A stretch of DNA of 64,000 nt from Olleya sp. YS (GCF_029760915.1 NZ_CP121685.1:1524001-1588000); one strand, 5' to 3'. Shown: positions 1 through 9,672, numbered from the stretch's first letter. Program-made: numbers and translations. The notes: generated from the sequence alone by a model not told the origin.

Positions 1-914
1 TCGTTAATTTTTAGCCTAGCGGTTAGATTAGGTTTAATACTTTTATCCTTATTTGGTACAGCTATTTCAATTTTAAATGTACGATTAGCAGGATTAATAA
101 AATTTCCTGTTTGTCTAACTTTTGCATTTAAGGTTTTTCCTAATACAGGAAACTCAACCATAACATCTTTACCTTCTGTAATATCTGTTATGTAACGCTC
201 TGGAACGTCTGTTTCTATATACATATCGCTTAAGTTAACAATACGCATTAAAGGGGTTTGTCCAGGAGCAACTACACTACCTTGTTCTGTGATAACGTCG
301 TCAATAACTCCAGAAAAAGGTGCTCTAACATTAGCTTTTGCTAATTGTTGGTCAATCTGATTAATTCCTTTTTGTAAGGCCTCGTACTGTGATTTTGCTT
401 GTAAATATTGTATTTCGCTACCTATTTTTTGATCCCATAAACGCTTTTGACGCTCAAAAGTAGTTTTGGCTAAATCTGCTTGAATTTGTAATTGTGCTTT
501 TTGTTGTCCCATACCACCATCATCAACAGTGGCTAATAATTGTCCTCTACTTACTTTTTGACCTTCTTTTACATATACACGTTGTAGTATTCCACCCATT
601 TCTGGTGTGATGACTAAGTTTTGTTTGGTTTCAACACCTCCTTGAAGCTCTAGATAATGCTGAAAAGTTTCAGCTTTAGATGTAATTGTTGTTATTAATG
701 GTACATTTCTGTCTGGATTTATGTCTTCTAGCTTTTCATCTAATTGCTTAATCTGATTAGCAATCTCTTGTTGTTTTGTTACTAATTCTTCTTTTTTCGA
801 TTGGATAACTTTAGCATCTCCAGTAGCAATTAAATCTTCTATGGATTGCTCCTTGTTGCCTGAACATGAGGATATTATAAGCGATAGTGCAATAAGTTTA
901 TATATGTTTTTCAT
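1..914 (-). CDS. RND efflux periplasmic adaptor (HlyD/MFP family), 3' end cut by window edge
   Basis: About 304 residues of a membrane-fusion protein that links an inner-membrane RND pump to an outer-membrane channel. The translated minus strand starts with a lipoprotein-type signal (hydrophobic stretch ending in SSCSGN, lipidated Cys near residue 17). A coiled coil follows, then a barrel-sandwich segment with the motif GILQRVYVKEGQKV, and an APFSGVIDDVITEQGSVV hybrid motif typical of adaptors. The start ATG at 912-914 lies 11 bp after the TolC gene, so it belongs to the tetR-tolC-adaptor operon. The pump gene should lie beyond the left edge. The family call is firm; the substrate is unknown. 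Confidence 0.9.
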   Translation of the reverse strand, partial: MKNIYKLIALSLIISSCSGNKEQSIEDLIATGDAKVIQSKKEELVTKQQEIANQIKQLDEKLEDINPDRNVPLITTITSKAETFQHYLELQGGVETKQNLVITPEMGGILQRVYVKEGQKVSRGQLLATVDDGGMGQQKAQLQIQADLAKTTFERQKRLWDQKIGSEIQYLQAKSQYEALQKGINQIDQQLAKANVRAPFSGVIDDVITEQGSVVAPGQTPLMRIVNLSDMYIETDVPERYITDITEGKDVMVEFPVLGKTLNAKVRQTGNFINPANRTFKIEIAVPNKDKSIKPNLTARLKIN

Positions 915-925
915 TTTAAAATGGA

Positions 926-2269
926 TTAAAAGTTGGTAGTTTTATTTGTAATGGTTTCTAGAGCTGCTTTGGTATTTATAACATTAAGCATAGCTTGTAA
1001 AAATTCTTGTTGTGCGCTGTAAAGTTGCGTTTGAGCTTGTCTTAATTCAAAACTAGAGCCTACACCTTCAAAAAATTTAGTTTGATTTTTTTGTTCTATT
1101 CGTTCGGCTAAGTTTAAGTTTAGTTTTTTGTTCTCGTATTCTTCAATTGCAAATTTAAAATCACTTTTTGCAGTTTCTATCTGAAGATTAAGCATTTGCT
1201 CTGTGTCTGTTAAGTTTTCTTCTGCGATTTCTAAATTAATTTTAGCACGTTGCGTAGAAGCACTTCGCATCCCAGAACTAAAAATTGGCACACTTAAATT
1301 AACACCAACTAAAGATGATCCGAACCATTTGGTATTATTGTCAAAAAATACAAACTGGTTATCAAAAGCGCTATAGCCACCATTAATAAAAGCACTTAGG
1401 CTAGGTAACGCTTTGCTTTTTTCAAGTTTAACCATTAGCTCTTTGGCTTTTTTATCGTTTTCTGCAATTCTGAAATCTATTGTATTTTTGACGTCTGTAC
1501 TATCATCAGTTGTATCTAAAATGATGTTTTTTACAGTTAATGTTTCTAAACTGTCAGTAAGAATGATTGAAGAATTAAAATCTAATCCTAATACCACACT
1601 TAGCATTTGATAAGCTATAGTTTTAAGACGTTTAACATTGTTTAGTTGACTGTTTACATTGGATAATGTGATTTGTAGTTGTTCTACGCTTTCCAGTTCT
1701 TCGAAACCATTTTCATAGATTTTGGTTACTTCGTCTAAGTTTTTTTGTAAAACGGTTTTGTTACGTTCTAATATTAGAATGTTTTCTTCAATAAGTAAAA
1801 CGTTACCATAAGCATTAATAACAGCTTGTCTAACCTCTAAATCTGTTTTTTCTTTAGCATTTTTAGAAATTTCTAAAAACACTTTTGCAGATTGTAAACC
1901 TACTAAATATGAACCATCAAATAAAAGTTGGCTTAAAGTTGCAGTAGCAGTCGCATTTTGTTTGGTACCAAAAATGACTTCTGCAAATTCACCTTGATTA
2001 CCTCCAAAAAATTCTGCGGGAATTACTGATACTTGCTGTTTTAAGAAATTTTGGTAGTTAATTTCGGCATTAATTTGGGGTAAACCAGTAGCTGTGGTTT
2101 CCCATTTTTGTTGTTTAGCTGCATCAATAGTTCTGGATGCATTTTTTGCTTGTCTATTGTTTTCTAATGCATAATCAATTGCTTCTTGCAAGCTAAACGA
2201 TAGTGGTTGTTCTTGTGCAAACAAAAATGAACCGAGCATTAAAAATAAGAGTAATGAAAAATGTTTCAT
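926..2269 (-). CDS. TolC family outer membrane efflux protein
   Basis: 447 residues, the usual size for a TolC-like channel. An N-terminal signal peptide ends near residue 19 (FLFAQ). It has two outer-membrane-efflux repeats rich in long helices, and the recurrent A(I)DYALENN motif at the start of repeat one. It should form the outer-membrane exit duct for the adaptor encoded immediately downstream. It lies only 6 bp after the TetR gene, so the three genes are probably one transcript under that regulator. The family is clear from the whole sequence; the exported compound cannot be told. Confidence 0.93.
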   Translation of the reverse strand: MKHFSLLLFLMLGSFLFAQEQPLSFSLQEAIDYALENNRQAKNASRTIDAAKQQKWETTATGLPQINAEINYQNFLKQQVSVIPAEFFGGNQGEFAEVIFGTKQNATATATLSQLLFDGSYLVGLQSAKVFLEISKNAKEKTDLEVRQAVINAYGNVLLIEENILILERNKTVLQKNLDEVTKIYENGFEELESVEQLQITLSNVNSQLNNVKRLKTIAYQMLSVVLGLDFNSSIILTDSLETLTVKNIILDTTDDSTDVKNTIDFRIAENDKKAKELMVKLEKSKALPSLSAFINGGYSAFDNQFVFFDNNTKWFGSSLVGVNLSVPIFSSGMRSASTQRAKINLEIAEENLTDTEQMLNLQIETAKSDFKFAIEEYENKKLNLNLAERIEQKNQTKFFEGVGSSFELRQAQTQLYSAQQEFLQAMLNVINTKAALETITNKTTNF

Positions 2270-2275
2270 TGGTTG

Positions 2276-2881
2276 TTATGATTGGTTTTGTTTTATAAAA
2301 TTGTTTAATATTTTCATTCCTTTTTCAGTAACTATAGCACGTAAATGATACTCTAAATAGCTTTCCATTAAATAGTCCATGTTGTACTGTTCTGGCGGAA
2401 AAAACATATTGTCTTTTATACCAGTCATACCAGTAAAATACATGCGTGAGATAAAATCTATGTCAATTGTGTTTCTAAACACATCAGTATCAACGCCATG
2501 TTTTAAGCTATCTCTAACTGAATCATGCATTTTTTCAAATTGTTTAAATTTAAGTACATCGTGTATCTGTGGATAGTATTTTTTAAGTTGATATTGAGGT
2601 GATGTTTTTTCGTTATTTAAATGTTGCATCACAAACATTTTTATGGCATATAACTCCTCAATAGGATTTTTAGACGTATTACAAATACAATCAATACCAT
2701 CGCAAATAGTATCAAAAAGATGAAAAGTAACCGCTTCTACTAACTTAGTTTTATTTTTAAAATGCACGTAAATGGTCTTTTTAGAAATAGCCATTTCTGT
2801 AGCTATATCATCCATTGTAACACTTTTAAATCCAAGGTTTAAAAACAGTTCTGTTGCTTTATTTATTATTTTTTCTCTCAT
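2276..2881 (-). CDS. TetR/AcrR family transcriptional regulator
   Basis: 201 residues from the ATG at 2879-2881. An upstream in-frame start at 2902 would add seven residues, but MREKIINKATELF is the canonical TetR beginning. Residues 1-50 form the TetR helix-turn-helix, with the motif VTMDDIATEMAISKKTIYVHFKNK. The rest is a helical ligand or dimerisation domain, which identifies no ligand. First gene of the efflux operon, and presumably represses it until an inducer binds. The intergenic region upstream (2882-3009) is shared with the divergent prenyl synthase gene and is the place to expect its operator. Confidence 0.92.
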   Translation of the reverse strand: MREKIINKATELFLNLGFKSVTMDDIATEMAISKKTIYVHFKNKTKLVEAVTFHLFDTICDGIDCICNTSKNPIEELYAIKMFVMQHLNNEKTSPQYQLKKYYPQIHDVLKFKQFEKMHDSVRDSLKHGVDTDVFRNTIDIDFISRMYFTGMTGIKDNMFFPPEQYNMDYLMESYLEYHLRAIVTEKGMKILNNFIKQNQS

Positions 2882-3009
2882 AATTACTTTACAAATGTAC
2901 ACTAGGAAACTTTAAAAACAATAAAAGTTTCCTAAGTTTTAATGTTTTTTTAACATTGCTCTTTTATAAGTATATAGTTTGTTAACACTATTTGCTTTAT
3001 TTTTGTTGG

Positions 3010-3984
3010 ATGCAAAACATTTCATTTTATCAATCTGTAGTTACAGATTATTTAAAACAGTATTCCTCGAACAAAGAGCCCAAAAACTTATATAATCCTA
3101 TACATTATATCTTAGAATTAGGAGGAAAGCGTTTACGTCCAGTGTTAACTTTAATGACTGCCGAAATCTTTGAAACAAACTATCAAACAGCTTTAAATGC
3201 TGCTTTAAGTGTGGAAGTATTTCATAATTTTTCTTTAGTGCATGATGATATTATGGATGATGCACCTTTACGTAGAGGTCAGCAAACGGTACACGAAAAA
3301 TGGGATGTAAATACAGGAATTTTATCTGGAGATGCTATGTTAATTATGGCATATCAACTGTTTGAAAATTACGAGCCAAATACTTTTCAAGCCTTAGCTA
3401 AGCTATTTAGCAAAACCGCTTTAGAGGTATGTGAAGGTCAACAATACGATGTAGATTTTGAAACTAGAGATGATGTGACAATCCCAGAGTATCTAAAAAT
3501 GATTGAGTTTAAGACAGCGGTTTTGGTTGGTGCTGCAATGAAAATGGGAGCAATTGTAGCTAAAGCTAAAATAGATGATCAAAATAGCATGTATCAATTT
3601 GGACGATTATTAGGCATAGCTTTTCAGTTACAGGATGATTACTTGGATGCTTTTGGTGATCCAAAGACTTTTGGTAAACAGGTTGGTGGAGATATTATCG
3701 AAAATAAAAAAACCTACCTATATTTAAGAGCGTTAGAATTTTTAAACGACAAAGAAAAACGCCAATTAGAACAATTATTTACGGTTAATTTGGAAGATAA
3801 TTCTGATAAAATTGATACAGTAAAGCAGTTTTTTATAAACTCTGGTTCTGCCGAAGCTACACAACAAGCCATAGAAGATTATACAAATAAAGCCTTTAAA
3901 GTTTTGGAAAACTTAAGTATTTCTGAAGCTAAAAAGGATATACTTCGTGAATTTGGTATGGGTTTAATGACCAGAAAAGTATAA
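3010..3984 (+). CDS. Polyprenyl diphosphate synthase
   Basis: 324 residues starting at ATG 3010; an earlier TTG would add six unconvincing residues. A trans-isoprenyl diphosphate synthase that condenses IPP onto allylic diphosphates, making the side chain of quinones or similar lipids. The first aspartate-rich motif is DDIMDDAPLRRG (about residues 82-93) and the second is QDDYLDAFGDP (about residues 206-216). GGKRLRP near residue 43 is also canonical. Length fits octaprenyl/solanesyl synthases. Its stop overlaps the ATG of the next gene by one base, so the two are cotranscribed. Product chain length cannot be read by eye. Confidence 0.93.
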   Translation: MQNISFYQSVVTDYLKQYSSNKEPKNLYNPIHYILELGGKRLRPVLTLMTAEIFETNYQTALNAALSVEVFHNFSLVHDDIMDDAPLRRGQQTVHEKWDVNTGILSGDAMLIMAYQLFENYEPNTFQALAKLFSKTALEVCEGQQYDVDFETRDDVTIPEYLKMIEFKTAVLVGAAMKMGAIVAKAKIDDQNSMYQFGRLLGIAFQLQDDYLDAFGDPKTFGKQVGGDIIENKKTYLYLRALEFLNDKEKRQLEQLFTVNLEDNSDKIDTVKQFFINSGSAEATQQAIEDYTNKAFKVLENLSISEAKKDILREFGMGLMTRKV

Positions 3985-4334
3985 TGAATGTACCATCTAC
4001 ATTTGAAGATTTAATTAAAGAAGCCAATACACTTGATTTGTATAAAAAATTAGTAAGGCAGCTTAATAAAGATTTTTTGTATGCCAATATTGACTTAGAT
4101 TTTGATGAAGATATTTTACCTTCAAGTTTAAAGTTTCTGCTTCATGAAACCGTTTACAAACTTATACAAGACAAATTCTCAGAATATCTGAATCTACTTT
4201 ACATCATTGATGTATCAGAGCATCAAATAAAAGCATTGGATGGAACCGACACCTTAGCAATGTCAGAACAAGTCGCTTTTTTAATTTTAAAACGCGAGTG
4301 GCAAAAAGTGTGGTTTAAGCATAAATATTCTTAA
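3984..4334 (+). CDS. Conserved hypothetical protein coupled to polyprenyl synthase
   Basis: 116 residues, acidic and helical, without signal peptide or membrane segment, so a soluble cytoplasmic protein. I do not recognise a named domain. Its start codon overlaps the stop of the prenyl synthase gene by one base (TAATG), implying translational coupling. Its 3' end overlaps the convergent barrel gene by 4 bp. The sequence is continuous and of normal composition, so it looks real rather than a shadow. Confidence 0.75.
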   Translation: MNVPSTFEDLIKEANTLDLYKKLVRQLNKDFLYANIDLDFDEDILPSSLKFLLHETVYKLIQDKFSEYLNLLYIIDVSEHQIKALDGTDTLAMSEQVAFLILKREWQKVWFKHKYS

Positions 4335-4876
4335 AAGAAAACCCTAACAAATGGGACCCAAGCATTAGCATAAACACTCTTGGTGTCATCGTAAAGTAAG
4401 TCGTATCGTATACCAACAGTTACATTATTTGTTCTGTAACCAGCACCAATAAATAAAGCAGGTACCCAATAATTTCTATCAGGATTACTAGAAAAACTCC
4501 CTTCAAATTTTTGATTTACATTGAGTTGCTCAAACTCGGCAGATAATTGTATGTCTTGAATAGGATTAAAAAAAGACATGACACTACCACCTAAGATAGT
4601 AGATTTAAAAACGTTTTTACTTCGGTTATATGTTCCGTTTAAACCAACACCTAAAGCAAATGTATTATCAAATTGATATATAGCACTAGGAGCCAGAGTT
4701 GCACTAAAAAAATTATTCCCTGTACTTAAGCCTAAACCACCACCAAAACGTACATTTTCCCAAAAATCGCTGTTTTGCTTGGGTGAATTATCTTGAGCAA
4801 TTGTTGAAGTAATAAAAAAACAAGCAACTATTGATAAAGTGATAATTTTTAGACTTTTATTAAAGCTAATTTTCAT
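4331..4876 (-). CDS. Outer membrane beta-barrel protein (OmpX-like size)
   Basis: 181 residues with a signal peptide ending near residue 27 (TSTIAQ). The rest alternates hydrophobic and polar residues with glycine-rich turns (GGGLGLSTGNNFF, GIRYDLLYDD) and ends in aromatic VRVFF, the usual C-terminal strand of an outer-membrane barrel. It is divergent from sucA. In public flavobacterial genomes such neighbours are sometimes named alpha-ketoglutarate decarboxylase, which the sequence does not support. Function unknown. Confidence 0.8.
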   Translation of the reverse strand: MKISFNKSLKIITLSIVACFFITSTIAQDNSPKQNSDFWENVRFGGGLGLSTGNNFFSATLAPSAIYQFDNTFALGVGLNGTYNRSKNVFKSTILGGSVMSFFNPIQDIQLSAEFEQLNVNQKFEGSFSSNPDRNYWVPALFIGAGYRTNNVTVGIRYDLLYDDTKSVYANAWVPFVRVFF

Positions 4877-4992
4877 AATAATTAATTTAGATATTTTAGA
4901 ATGTTATAAATATAATAAAAGCATCTCTATATTTAGTAAAAGTTGTATTTTTGATAAAATTTTGTTGAAGCGAACACGTCTTACTTATTGTA

Positions 4993-7749
4993 ATGGATAA
5001 ATATTCCTTTTTAAACGCAGCACATACAGCATACTTTGCTGATTTATACGACCAATACTTAAAAAATCCAGACTCTGTAGAGCCTAGTTGGAGAGCCTTT
5101 TTTCAAGGCTATGATTTTGGTAGTGAAACCTACGGTATGGATGGTGAAATAGTAGAAGGTGTTTCTACTCAAATTCCAGAACACGTTCAAAAAGAATTTC
5201 AAGTTGTAAAACTAATTGATGGGTACAGAAACAGAGGACACTTGTTTACTAAAACCAACCCAGTTAGAGAACGTCGTAAGTATGAGCCTACTTTAGATAT
5301 AGAAAATTTTGGCCTATCGCATTCTGACTTAGATACAACATTTAATGCTGGAGAAATTCTGGGTATAGGTGCTAAAACTTTACGCGAAATATTAAAACAT
5401 TTGGATAGTATTTATTGTGATGCTATAGGTGTAGAGTATATGTATATAAGAAAACCTGAAGAAATTCAGTGGATTCAAAATAAGTTGAATGTTAATGATA
5501 ATCAACCTAATTTTTCAGCAGAACAAAAAAAGCACATTCTTAAAAAGTTAAATGAAGCTGTTTCTTTTGAAAGCTTTTTGCATACTAAATACGTTGGACA
5601 AAAACGTTTTTCGCTTGAAGGTGGAGAATCTTTAATTCCAGGTTTAGACGCGGTTATAGAAAAAGCTGCAGAATTAGGCGTACAAGAGTTTGTTATGGGT
5701 ATGGCACATAGAGGTCGTTTAAGTACCTTAACAAACATCTTTGGTAAGTCGGCAAAAGACATTTTTAGTGAATTTGATGGTAAAGATTATGAGCAGGAAA
5801 TCTTCGATGGAGATGTTAAATATCATTTAGGCTGGACTAGTAATCGTAAAACAGATACAGGTAAGAAAATTAACATAAGTATTGCTCCTAACCCTTCACA
5901 CTTAGAAACTGTTGGAGCAGTAGTAGAAGGTATAGTAAGAGCAAAACAAGACACATCTTATAGTGATAATTTTAGTAAAGTGTTACCAATTGTGGTGCAT
6001 GGTGATGCAGCAATAGCAGGTCAAGGCTTGGTGTATGAAGTTATACAAATGGCACAATTAGATGGATATAAAACCAATGGAACAATACATGTTGTGGTTA
6101 ACAACCAAGTTGGATTTACTACCAATTACCTAGATGCAAGATCAAGTACCTATTGTACAGATATTGGTAAAGTAACATTGTCCCCTGTATTACATGTCAA
6201 TGCAGATGACGCAGAAGCTGTAGTACATGCTATGTTATTTGCTTTAGATTTTAGAATGAATTTTAAGCGAGACGTATTTATAGATCTTTTAGGATATAGA
6301 AAATACGGTCATAACGAAGGTGATGAGCCAAGATTTACACAACCAAAATTATATAAAGCAATTGCTAAACATGCCAATCCAAGAGATATCTATGCTGAAA
6401 AATTAATAGCTCAAGGAATTATTGATAAAGGCTATGTTAAACAATTAGAACAAAATTATAAATCTAGTTTAGAGGAAAAGTTAGAAGATTCTAGAAAAGA
6501 AGATAAAACAGTAATTACTGCTTTTATGGAAGAAGAGTGGAAAGCATTTACACAAGTAGATGAAACCCAAATGATGCAACCAGTAGATACAACAACAACT
6601 ACAAATAAGTTAGCTGAAATTACTGAAGTTATTTCTAATCTTCCAAAAGAGAAAAAATTTATCCGTAAAATAGAACGACTAATTAATGATCGTCAAACTA
6701 TGTTTGACGAAAACCGATTAGATTGGGCTATGGCAGAGCATTTAGCCTATGGAACTTTATTAGATGAAGGTTATAATGTGCGTATTTCTGGACAAGATGT
6801 AGAGCGTGGTACTTTTTCTCATAGACATGCAGTTGTGAAAGTTGAAGACAGTGAGGAAGAAATTGTGTTACTAAACCAAATTAACGATAAGCAAGGTAAA
6901 TTTTATATTTACAATTCTTTACTTTCAGAATACGGAGTTGTAGGATTTGATTATGGTTACGCTATGGCTAGCCCAAATACATTAACCATTTGGGAAGCCC
7001 AATTTGGAGATTTCAGTAATGGTGCACAAATCATGCTAGATCAATATATTTCTGCTGGTGAGGATAAGTGGAAAACACAAAATGGATTAGTGATGTTACT
7101 GCCTCATGGATATGAAGGTCAAGGAGCAGAACACTCCTCAGCACGAATGGAACGCTACTTACAATTATGTGCTAAAGACAATATGTTTGTTACAGATTGT
7201 ACAACACCAGCCAATATGTTTCATTTGTTAAGACGACAGATGAAATCTAATTACCGTAAACCGCTTATAGTATTTACTCCAAAGAGTTTGCTACGTCATC
7301 CTAAATGCGTCAGCACAATAGATGAGTTTGCAAATGGAAGTTTTCAGACATTAATAGACGATTCCGCAGTTAAAGTAGATAAAGTTAAAACATTGGTGTT
7401 TTTAACCGGTAAATTTTATTACGACTTAGATGAAGAACGTGAAAATTTGAAACGTGATGATGTTGCATTGGTTAGAATAGAACAATTATTTCCGTTACCA
7501 ATCGATAAAATTAAAGCGGTATTAAACAAATATAAAAACGCAGAAGATATAGTTTGGGCTCAAGAAGAACCACGTAATATGGGAGCTTATGCACACATGT
7601 TAATGCACCTTGATGAGGCAAAAACTTTCAGGCTAGCATCTAGACGACCATATGGTGCACCAGCAGCAGGTAGCTCTGTACGTTCTAAAAAACGTCATAA
7701 AGAGGTCATAGACTACGTGTTTGACAAAACAAAAAATAATCAGCGATAA
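4993..7749 (+). CDS. sucA: 2-oxoglutarate dehydrogenase E1 component
   Basis: 918 residues, matching the usual 900-930. Thiamine-diphosphate enzyme of the TCA cycle that decarboxylates 2-oxoglutarate and passes the succinyl group to the E2 lipoyl domain. The N-terminal segment (SFLNAAHTAYFADLYDQYL) is the E2-binding 2-oxoglutarate dehydrogenase N domain. MGMAHRGRLSTLTNIFGK and GDAAIAGQGLVYE are conserved in the thiamine-binding dehydrogenase domain, and the transketolase-like C-terminal half carries HGYEGQGAEHSSARMERYLQL. The E2 gene follows after a 124-residue ORF, so this is the standard sucA-odhB operon with an insertion. Confidence 0.98.
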   Translation: MDKYSFLNAAHTAYFADLYDQYLKNPDSVEPSWRAFFQGYDFGSETYGMDGEIVEGVSTQIPEHVQKEFQVVKLIDGYRNRGHLFTKTNPVRERRKYEPTLDIENFGLSHSDLDTTFNAGEILGIGAKTLREILKHLDSIYCDAIGVEYMYIRKPEEIQWIQNKLNVNDNQPNFSAEQKKHILKKLNEAVSFESFLHTKYVGQKRFSLEGGESLIPGLDAVIEKAAELGVQEFVMGMAHRGRLSTLTNIFGKSAKDIFSEFDGKDYEQEIFDGDVKYHLGWTSNRKTDTGKKINISIAPNPSHLETVGAVVEGIVRAKQDTSYSDNFSKVLPIVVHGDAAIAGQGLVYEVIQMAQLDGYKTNGTIHVVVNNQVGFTTNYLDARSSTYCTDIGKVTLSPVLHVNADDAEAVVHAMLFALDFRMNFKRDVFIDLLGYRKYGHNEGDEPRFTQPKLYKAIAKHANPRDIYAEKLIAQGIIDKGYVKQLEQNYKSSLEEKLEDSRKEDKTVITAFMEEEWKAFTQVDETQMMQPVDTTTTTNKLAEITEVISNLPKEKKFIRKIERLINDRQTMFDENRLDWAMAEHLAYGTLLDEGYNVRISGQDVERGTFSHRHAVVKVEDSEEEIVLLNQINDKQGKFYIYNSLLSEYGVVGFDYGYAMASPNTLTIWEAQFGDFSNGAQIMLDQYISAGEDKWKTQNGLVMLLPHGYEGQGAEHSSARMERYLQLCAKDNMFVTDCTTPANMFHLLRRQMKSNYRKPLIVFTPKSLLRHPKCVSTIDEFANGSFQTLIDDSAVKVDKVKTLVFLTGKFYYDLDEERENLKRDDVALVRIEQLFPLPIDKIKAVLNKYKNAEDIVWAQEEPRNMGAYAHMLMHLDEAKTFRLASRRPYGAPAAGSSVRSKKRHKEVIDYVFDKTKNNQR

Positions 7750-7767
7750 GCTAAAAATGTATATATC

Positions 7768-8142
7768 ATGAAAAAACTGTTAATAATTATTATGTTTTTA
7801 AGTGTGTCTTTTGGATTTGCTCAAGAACAAGACTCGTATAAAACTATAGTATCTACTTTTCAAAAGCATTTCAATAATGGAGATGTAGTAGGAATTTATA
7901 ATATGTTTGATGATAATTTCAAACAAGTACTAACTTTAGAAAAAACAAAAGCTTACTTCAAGGATCGTATCAATATGGAAGCTTTAGGTAAAATAAAATC
8001 CATAGAATATAAAGATACTGTTAGAACAGCTCACAATTATACAGTAACCTTTGAAAACGGAGTGTACAATGCCTTTTTTATGATAGGAGAAGGTAATAAG
8101 CTACAAAGTTTTCAGATGGACCAAATAACAAACAAACAATAA
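7768..8142 (+). CDS. Small secreted protein, DUF3887-like
   Basis: 124 residues with a clear signal peptide (cleavage near residue 19, FGFAQ), then a small alpha+beta fold resembling the NTF2-like DUF3887 family (FQKHFNNGDVVGIYNMFDDNFK). It lies 18 bp after sucA and 26 bp before odhB, on the same strand, so it is cotranscribed with the TCA-cycle enzymes although it should be exported to the periplasm. Nothing in it suggests a role in 2-oxoglutarate oxidation. Family assignment is from pattern only. Confidence 0.8.
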   Translation: MKKLLIIIMFLSVSFGFAQEQDSYKTIVSTFQKHFNNGDVVGIYNMFDDNFKQVLTLEKTKAYFKDRINMEALGKIKSIEYKDTVRTAHNYTVTFENGVYNAFFMIGEGNKLQSFQMDQITNKQ

Positions 8143-8168
8143 CACACACAAAATAAAATTACATTACG

Positions 8169-9422
8169 ATGATTTTAGAAATGAAAGTGCCTTCTCCAGG
8201 CGAATCTATCACAGAAGTTGAAATAGCAGAATGGTTAGTTCAAGATGGTGATTATGTAGAAAAAGACCAAGCTATTGCAGAAGTGGATAGTGATAAAGCT
8301 ACTTTAGAATTACCAGCAGAGGCAAGCGGAACAATTACGCTTAAAGCAGAAGAAGGTGATGCTGTAGCTGTTGGACAAGTGGTTTGTTTAATTGATACTA
8401 CTGCTGAAGCGCCAGCAAGCAGTACTTATGAAGGAGGTGATGAAGGTGGTAATACTAAAGCAGAACAAGATTTAGCTAAAGATCAAAAAGCAACTCCTAA
8501 TAAGGAGAATCATGAAAAAGCTCCAAATCCAGCACAAAAAACATACGCTTCAGGTGTAGCTAGTCCTGCTGCAAAGAAAATATTAGCTGAAAAAAATATG
8601 GAAGCATCATCTGTTTCTGGAACAGGAAAAGATGGTCGTATTACAAAAGAAGATGCAGTAAATGCTGTGCCATCTATGGGTACACCAACAGGAGGAAACA
8701 GAGGGACATCACGTAGTAAAATGTCTATGTTACGACGTAAAGTTGCAGAACGTTTAGTGGAAGCTAAAAATACAACTGCAATGTTAACAACGTTTAACGA
8801 AGTTGATATGTCTCCAATTTTTGCTTTAAGAAAAGAGTATAAAGAAACTTTTAAATCTAAACATGGTGTTAGTTTAGGGTTTATGTCGTTTTTTACTTTA
8901 GCAGTAGTTAGAGCATTAAAGTTGTATCCTGCAGTAAATTCTATGATTGACGGTAAAGAAATGCTGTCATACGATTTTGTAGACATTAGTATAGCAGTTT
9001 CTGGACCAAAAGGTTTAATGGTTCCAGTAATTAGAAATGCTGAGAATTTGAGCTTTAGAGGTGTAGAATCTGAAGTTAAGCGTTTAGCAATACGCGCTAG
9101 AGATGGACAGATTACAGTAGATGAAATGACAGGTGGAACTTTTACTATATCTAATGGAGGCGTTTTTGGTAGCATGTTATCTACACCAATTATTAATCCT
9201 CCTCAAAGTGGTATTTTAGGAATGCACAATATTGTGGAGCGTCCTGTTGCAATTGACGGTAAGGTAGAAATTAGACCTATCATGTATGTTGCTTTATCTT
9301 ACGATCACAGAATAATTGATGGTAAAGAAAGCGTAGGGTTTTTAGTAGCAGTAAAAGAAGCACTTGAAAATCCAACAGAACTGTTAATGAATGATGATAT
9401 TAAAAAGGCTTTAGAGCTTTAA
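8169..9422 (+). CDS. sucB: Dihydrolipoyllysine-residue succinyltransferase (2-oxoglutarate dehydrogenase E2)
   Basis: 417 residues. Lipoyl domain at residues 1-77 with the lipoylated lysine in [14 protein letters not shown] proline/alanine linker follows, then a peripheral subunit-binding domain around residues 125-165 ([12 protein letters not shown] ... [12 protein letters not shown]), and a catalytic acyltransferase domain ending with the active-site motif [10 protein letters not shown]. Transfers succinyl from E1-bound lipoamide to CoA. Also called odhB. A perfect hairpin followed by a T run sits 23 bp after the stop, so it is the last gene of the operon. Confidence 0.97.
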   Translation: MILEMKVPSPGESITEVEIAEWLVQDGDYVEKDQAIAEVDSDKATLELPAEASGTITLKAEEGDAVAVGQVVCLIDTTAEAPASSTYEGGDEGGNTKAEQDLAKDQKATPNKENHEKAPNPAQKTYASGVASPAAKKILAEKNMEASSVSGTGKDGRITKEDAVNAVPSMGTPTGGNRGTSRSKMSMLRRKVAERLVEAKNTTAMLTTFNEVDMSPIFALRKEYKETFKSKHGVSLGFMSFFTLAVVRALKLYPAVNSMIDGKEMLSYDFVDISIAVSGPKGLMVPVIRNAENLSFRGVESEVKRLAIRARDGQITVDEMTGGTFTISNGGVFGSMLSTPIINPPQSGILGMHNIVERPVAIDGKVEIRPIMYVALSYDHRIIDGKESVGFLVAVKEALENPTELLMNDDIKKALEL

Positions 9423-9438
9423 TCAGTACATTAAAATA

Positions 9439-9473
9439 AAAAAAAGGAGTAACAATTGTTACTCCTTTTTTTT
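9439..9473. terminator. Bidirectional intrinsic terminator
   Basis: A 20-bp perfect palindrome with core GGAGTAAC at 9446-9465 is flanked by A tracts on the left and T tracts on the right, so it can end transcription on both strands. On the plus strand it closes the sucA-sucB operon. On the minus strand it lies 5 bp after the stop of the small ORF at 9478-9588. Confidence 0.9.
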
Positions 9474-9477
9474 GATA

Positions 9478-9588
9478 TTATTTATCAAAATAAATAAAGA
9501 GATTAAACGAGATTATAATTAATACAATAATAATTATACAGGCAAAAATAATACGGTTTTGTTCTCTTGTTCTTTTCTCTAAATCCAC
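9478..9588 (-). CDS. Candidate 36-residue single-span membrane microprotein
   Basis: GTG start at 9586-9588 and TAA stop at 9478-9480. The product has a charged N-terminus (MDLEKRTREQNR) followed by about 20 hydrophobic residues (mostly I, L, V, F) and a short FDK tail, which is a credible N-in membrane anchor. It is bracketed by the terminator of the last array unit upstream and the bidirectional terminator downstream, so it has its own transcription space. Against it are the non-ATG start and the bias of AT-rich DNA toward hydrophobic codons. Confidence 0.4.
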   Translation of the reverse strand: MDLEKRTREQNRIIFACIIIIVLIIISFNLFIYFDK

Positions 9589-9601
9589 GCTTTTTAGATT
9601 T

Positions 9602-9672
9602 TAAATTAAAACTCTGCACCATTACAGTGCAGAGTTTCCTTAAATAATTCTCCCTAAGAACTAATTAATAGC
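9602..9672 (-). ncRNA. Predicted small RNA, array unit 5
   Basis: Predicted start about 5 nt after the -7-like box TAACTTGC (9677-9684). First hairpin at 9645-9663 has a 7-bp stem, including one G-U pair, closing a CCCTA loop on the plus strand (TAGGG in the RNA). Second hairpin at 9609-9637 has an 11-bp perfect stem (CTCTGCAC core) and a weak T tract. This unit's terminator stem is unlike the GAGCTTT stems of the other units, although its layout is the same. Ends are estimates. Confidence 0.6.

Noticed and set aside
4331-4876. Name alpha-ketoglutarate decarboxylase for the gene next to sucA
   Set aside because: The protein is a small exported beta-barrel with no thiamine-enzyme motif.
8510-9175. 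Long open frame on the minus strand inside the E2 gene
   Set aside because: It is the antisense shadow of sucB, which has clear domains; the product shows no recognisable motif.
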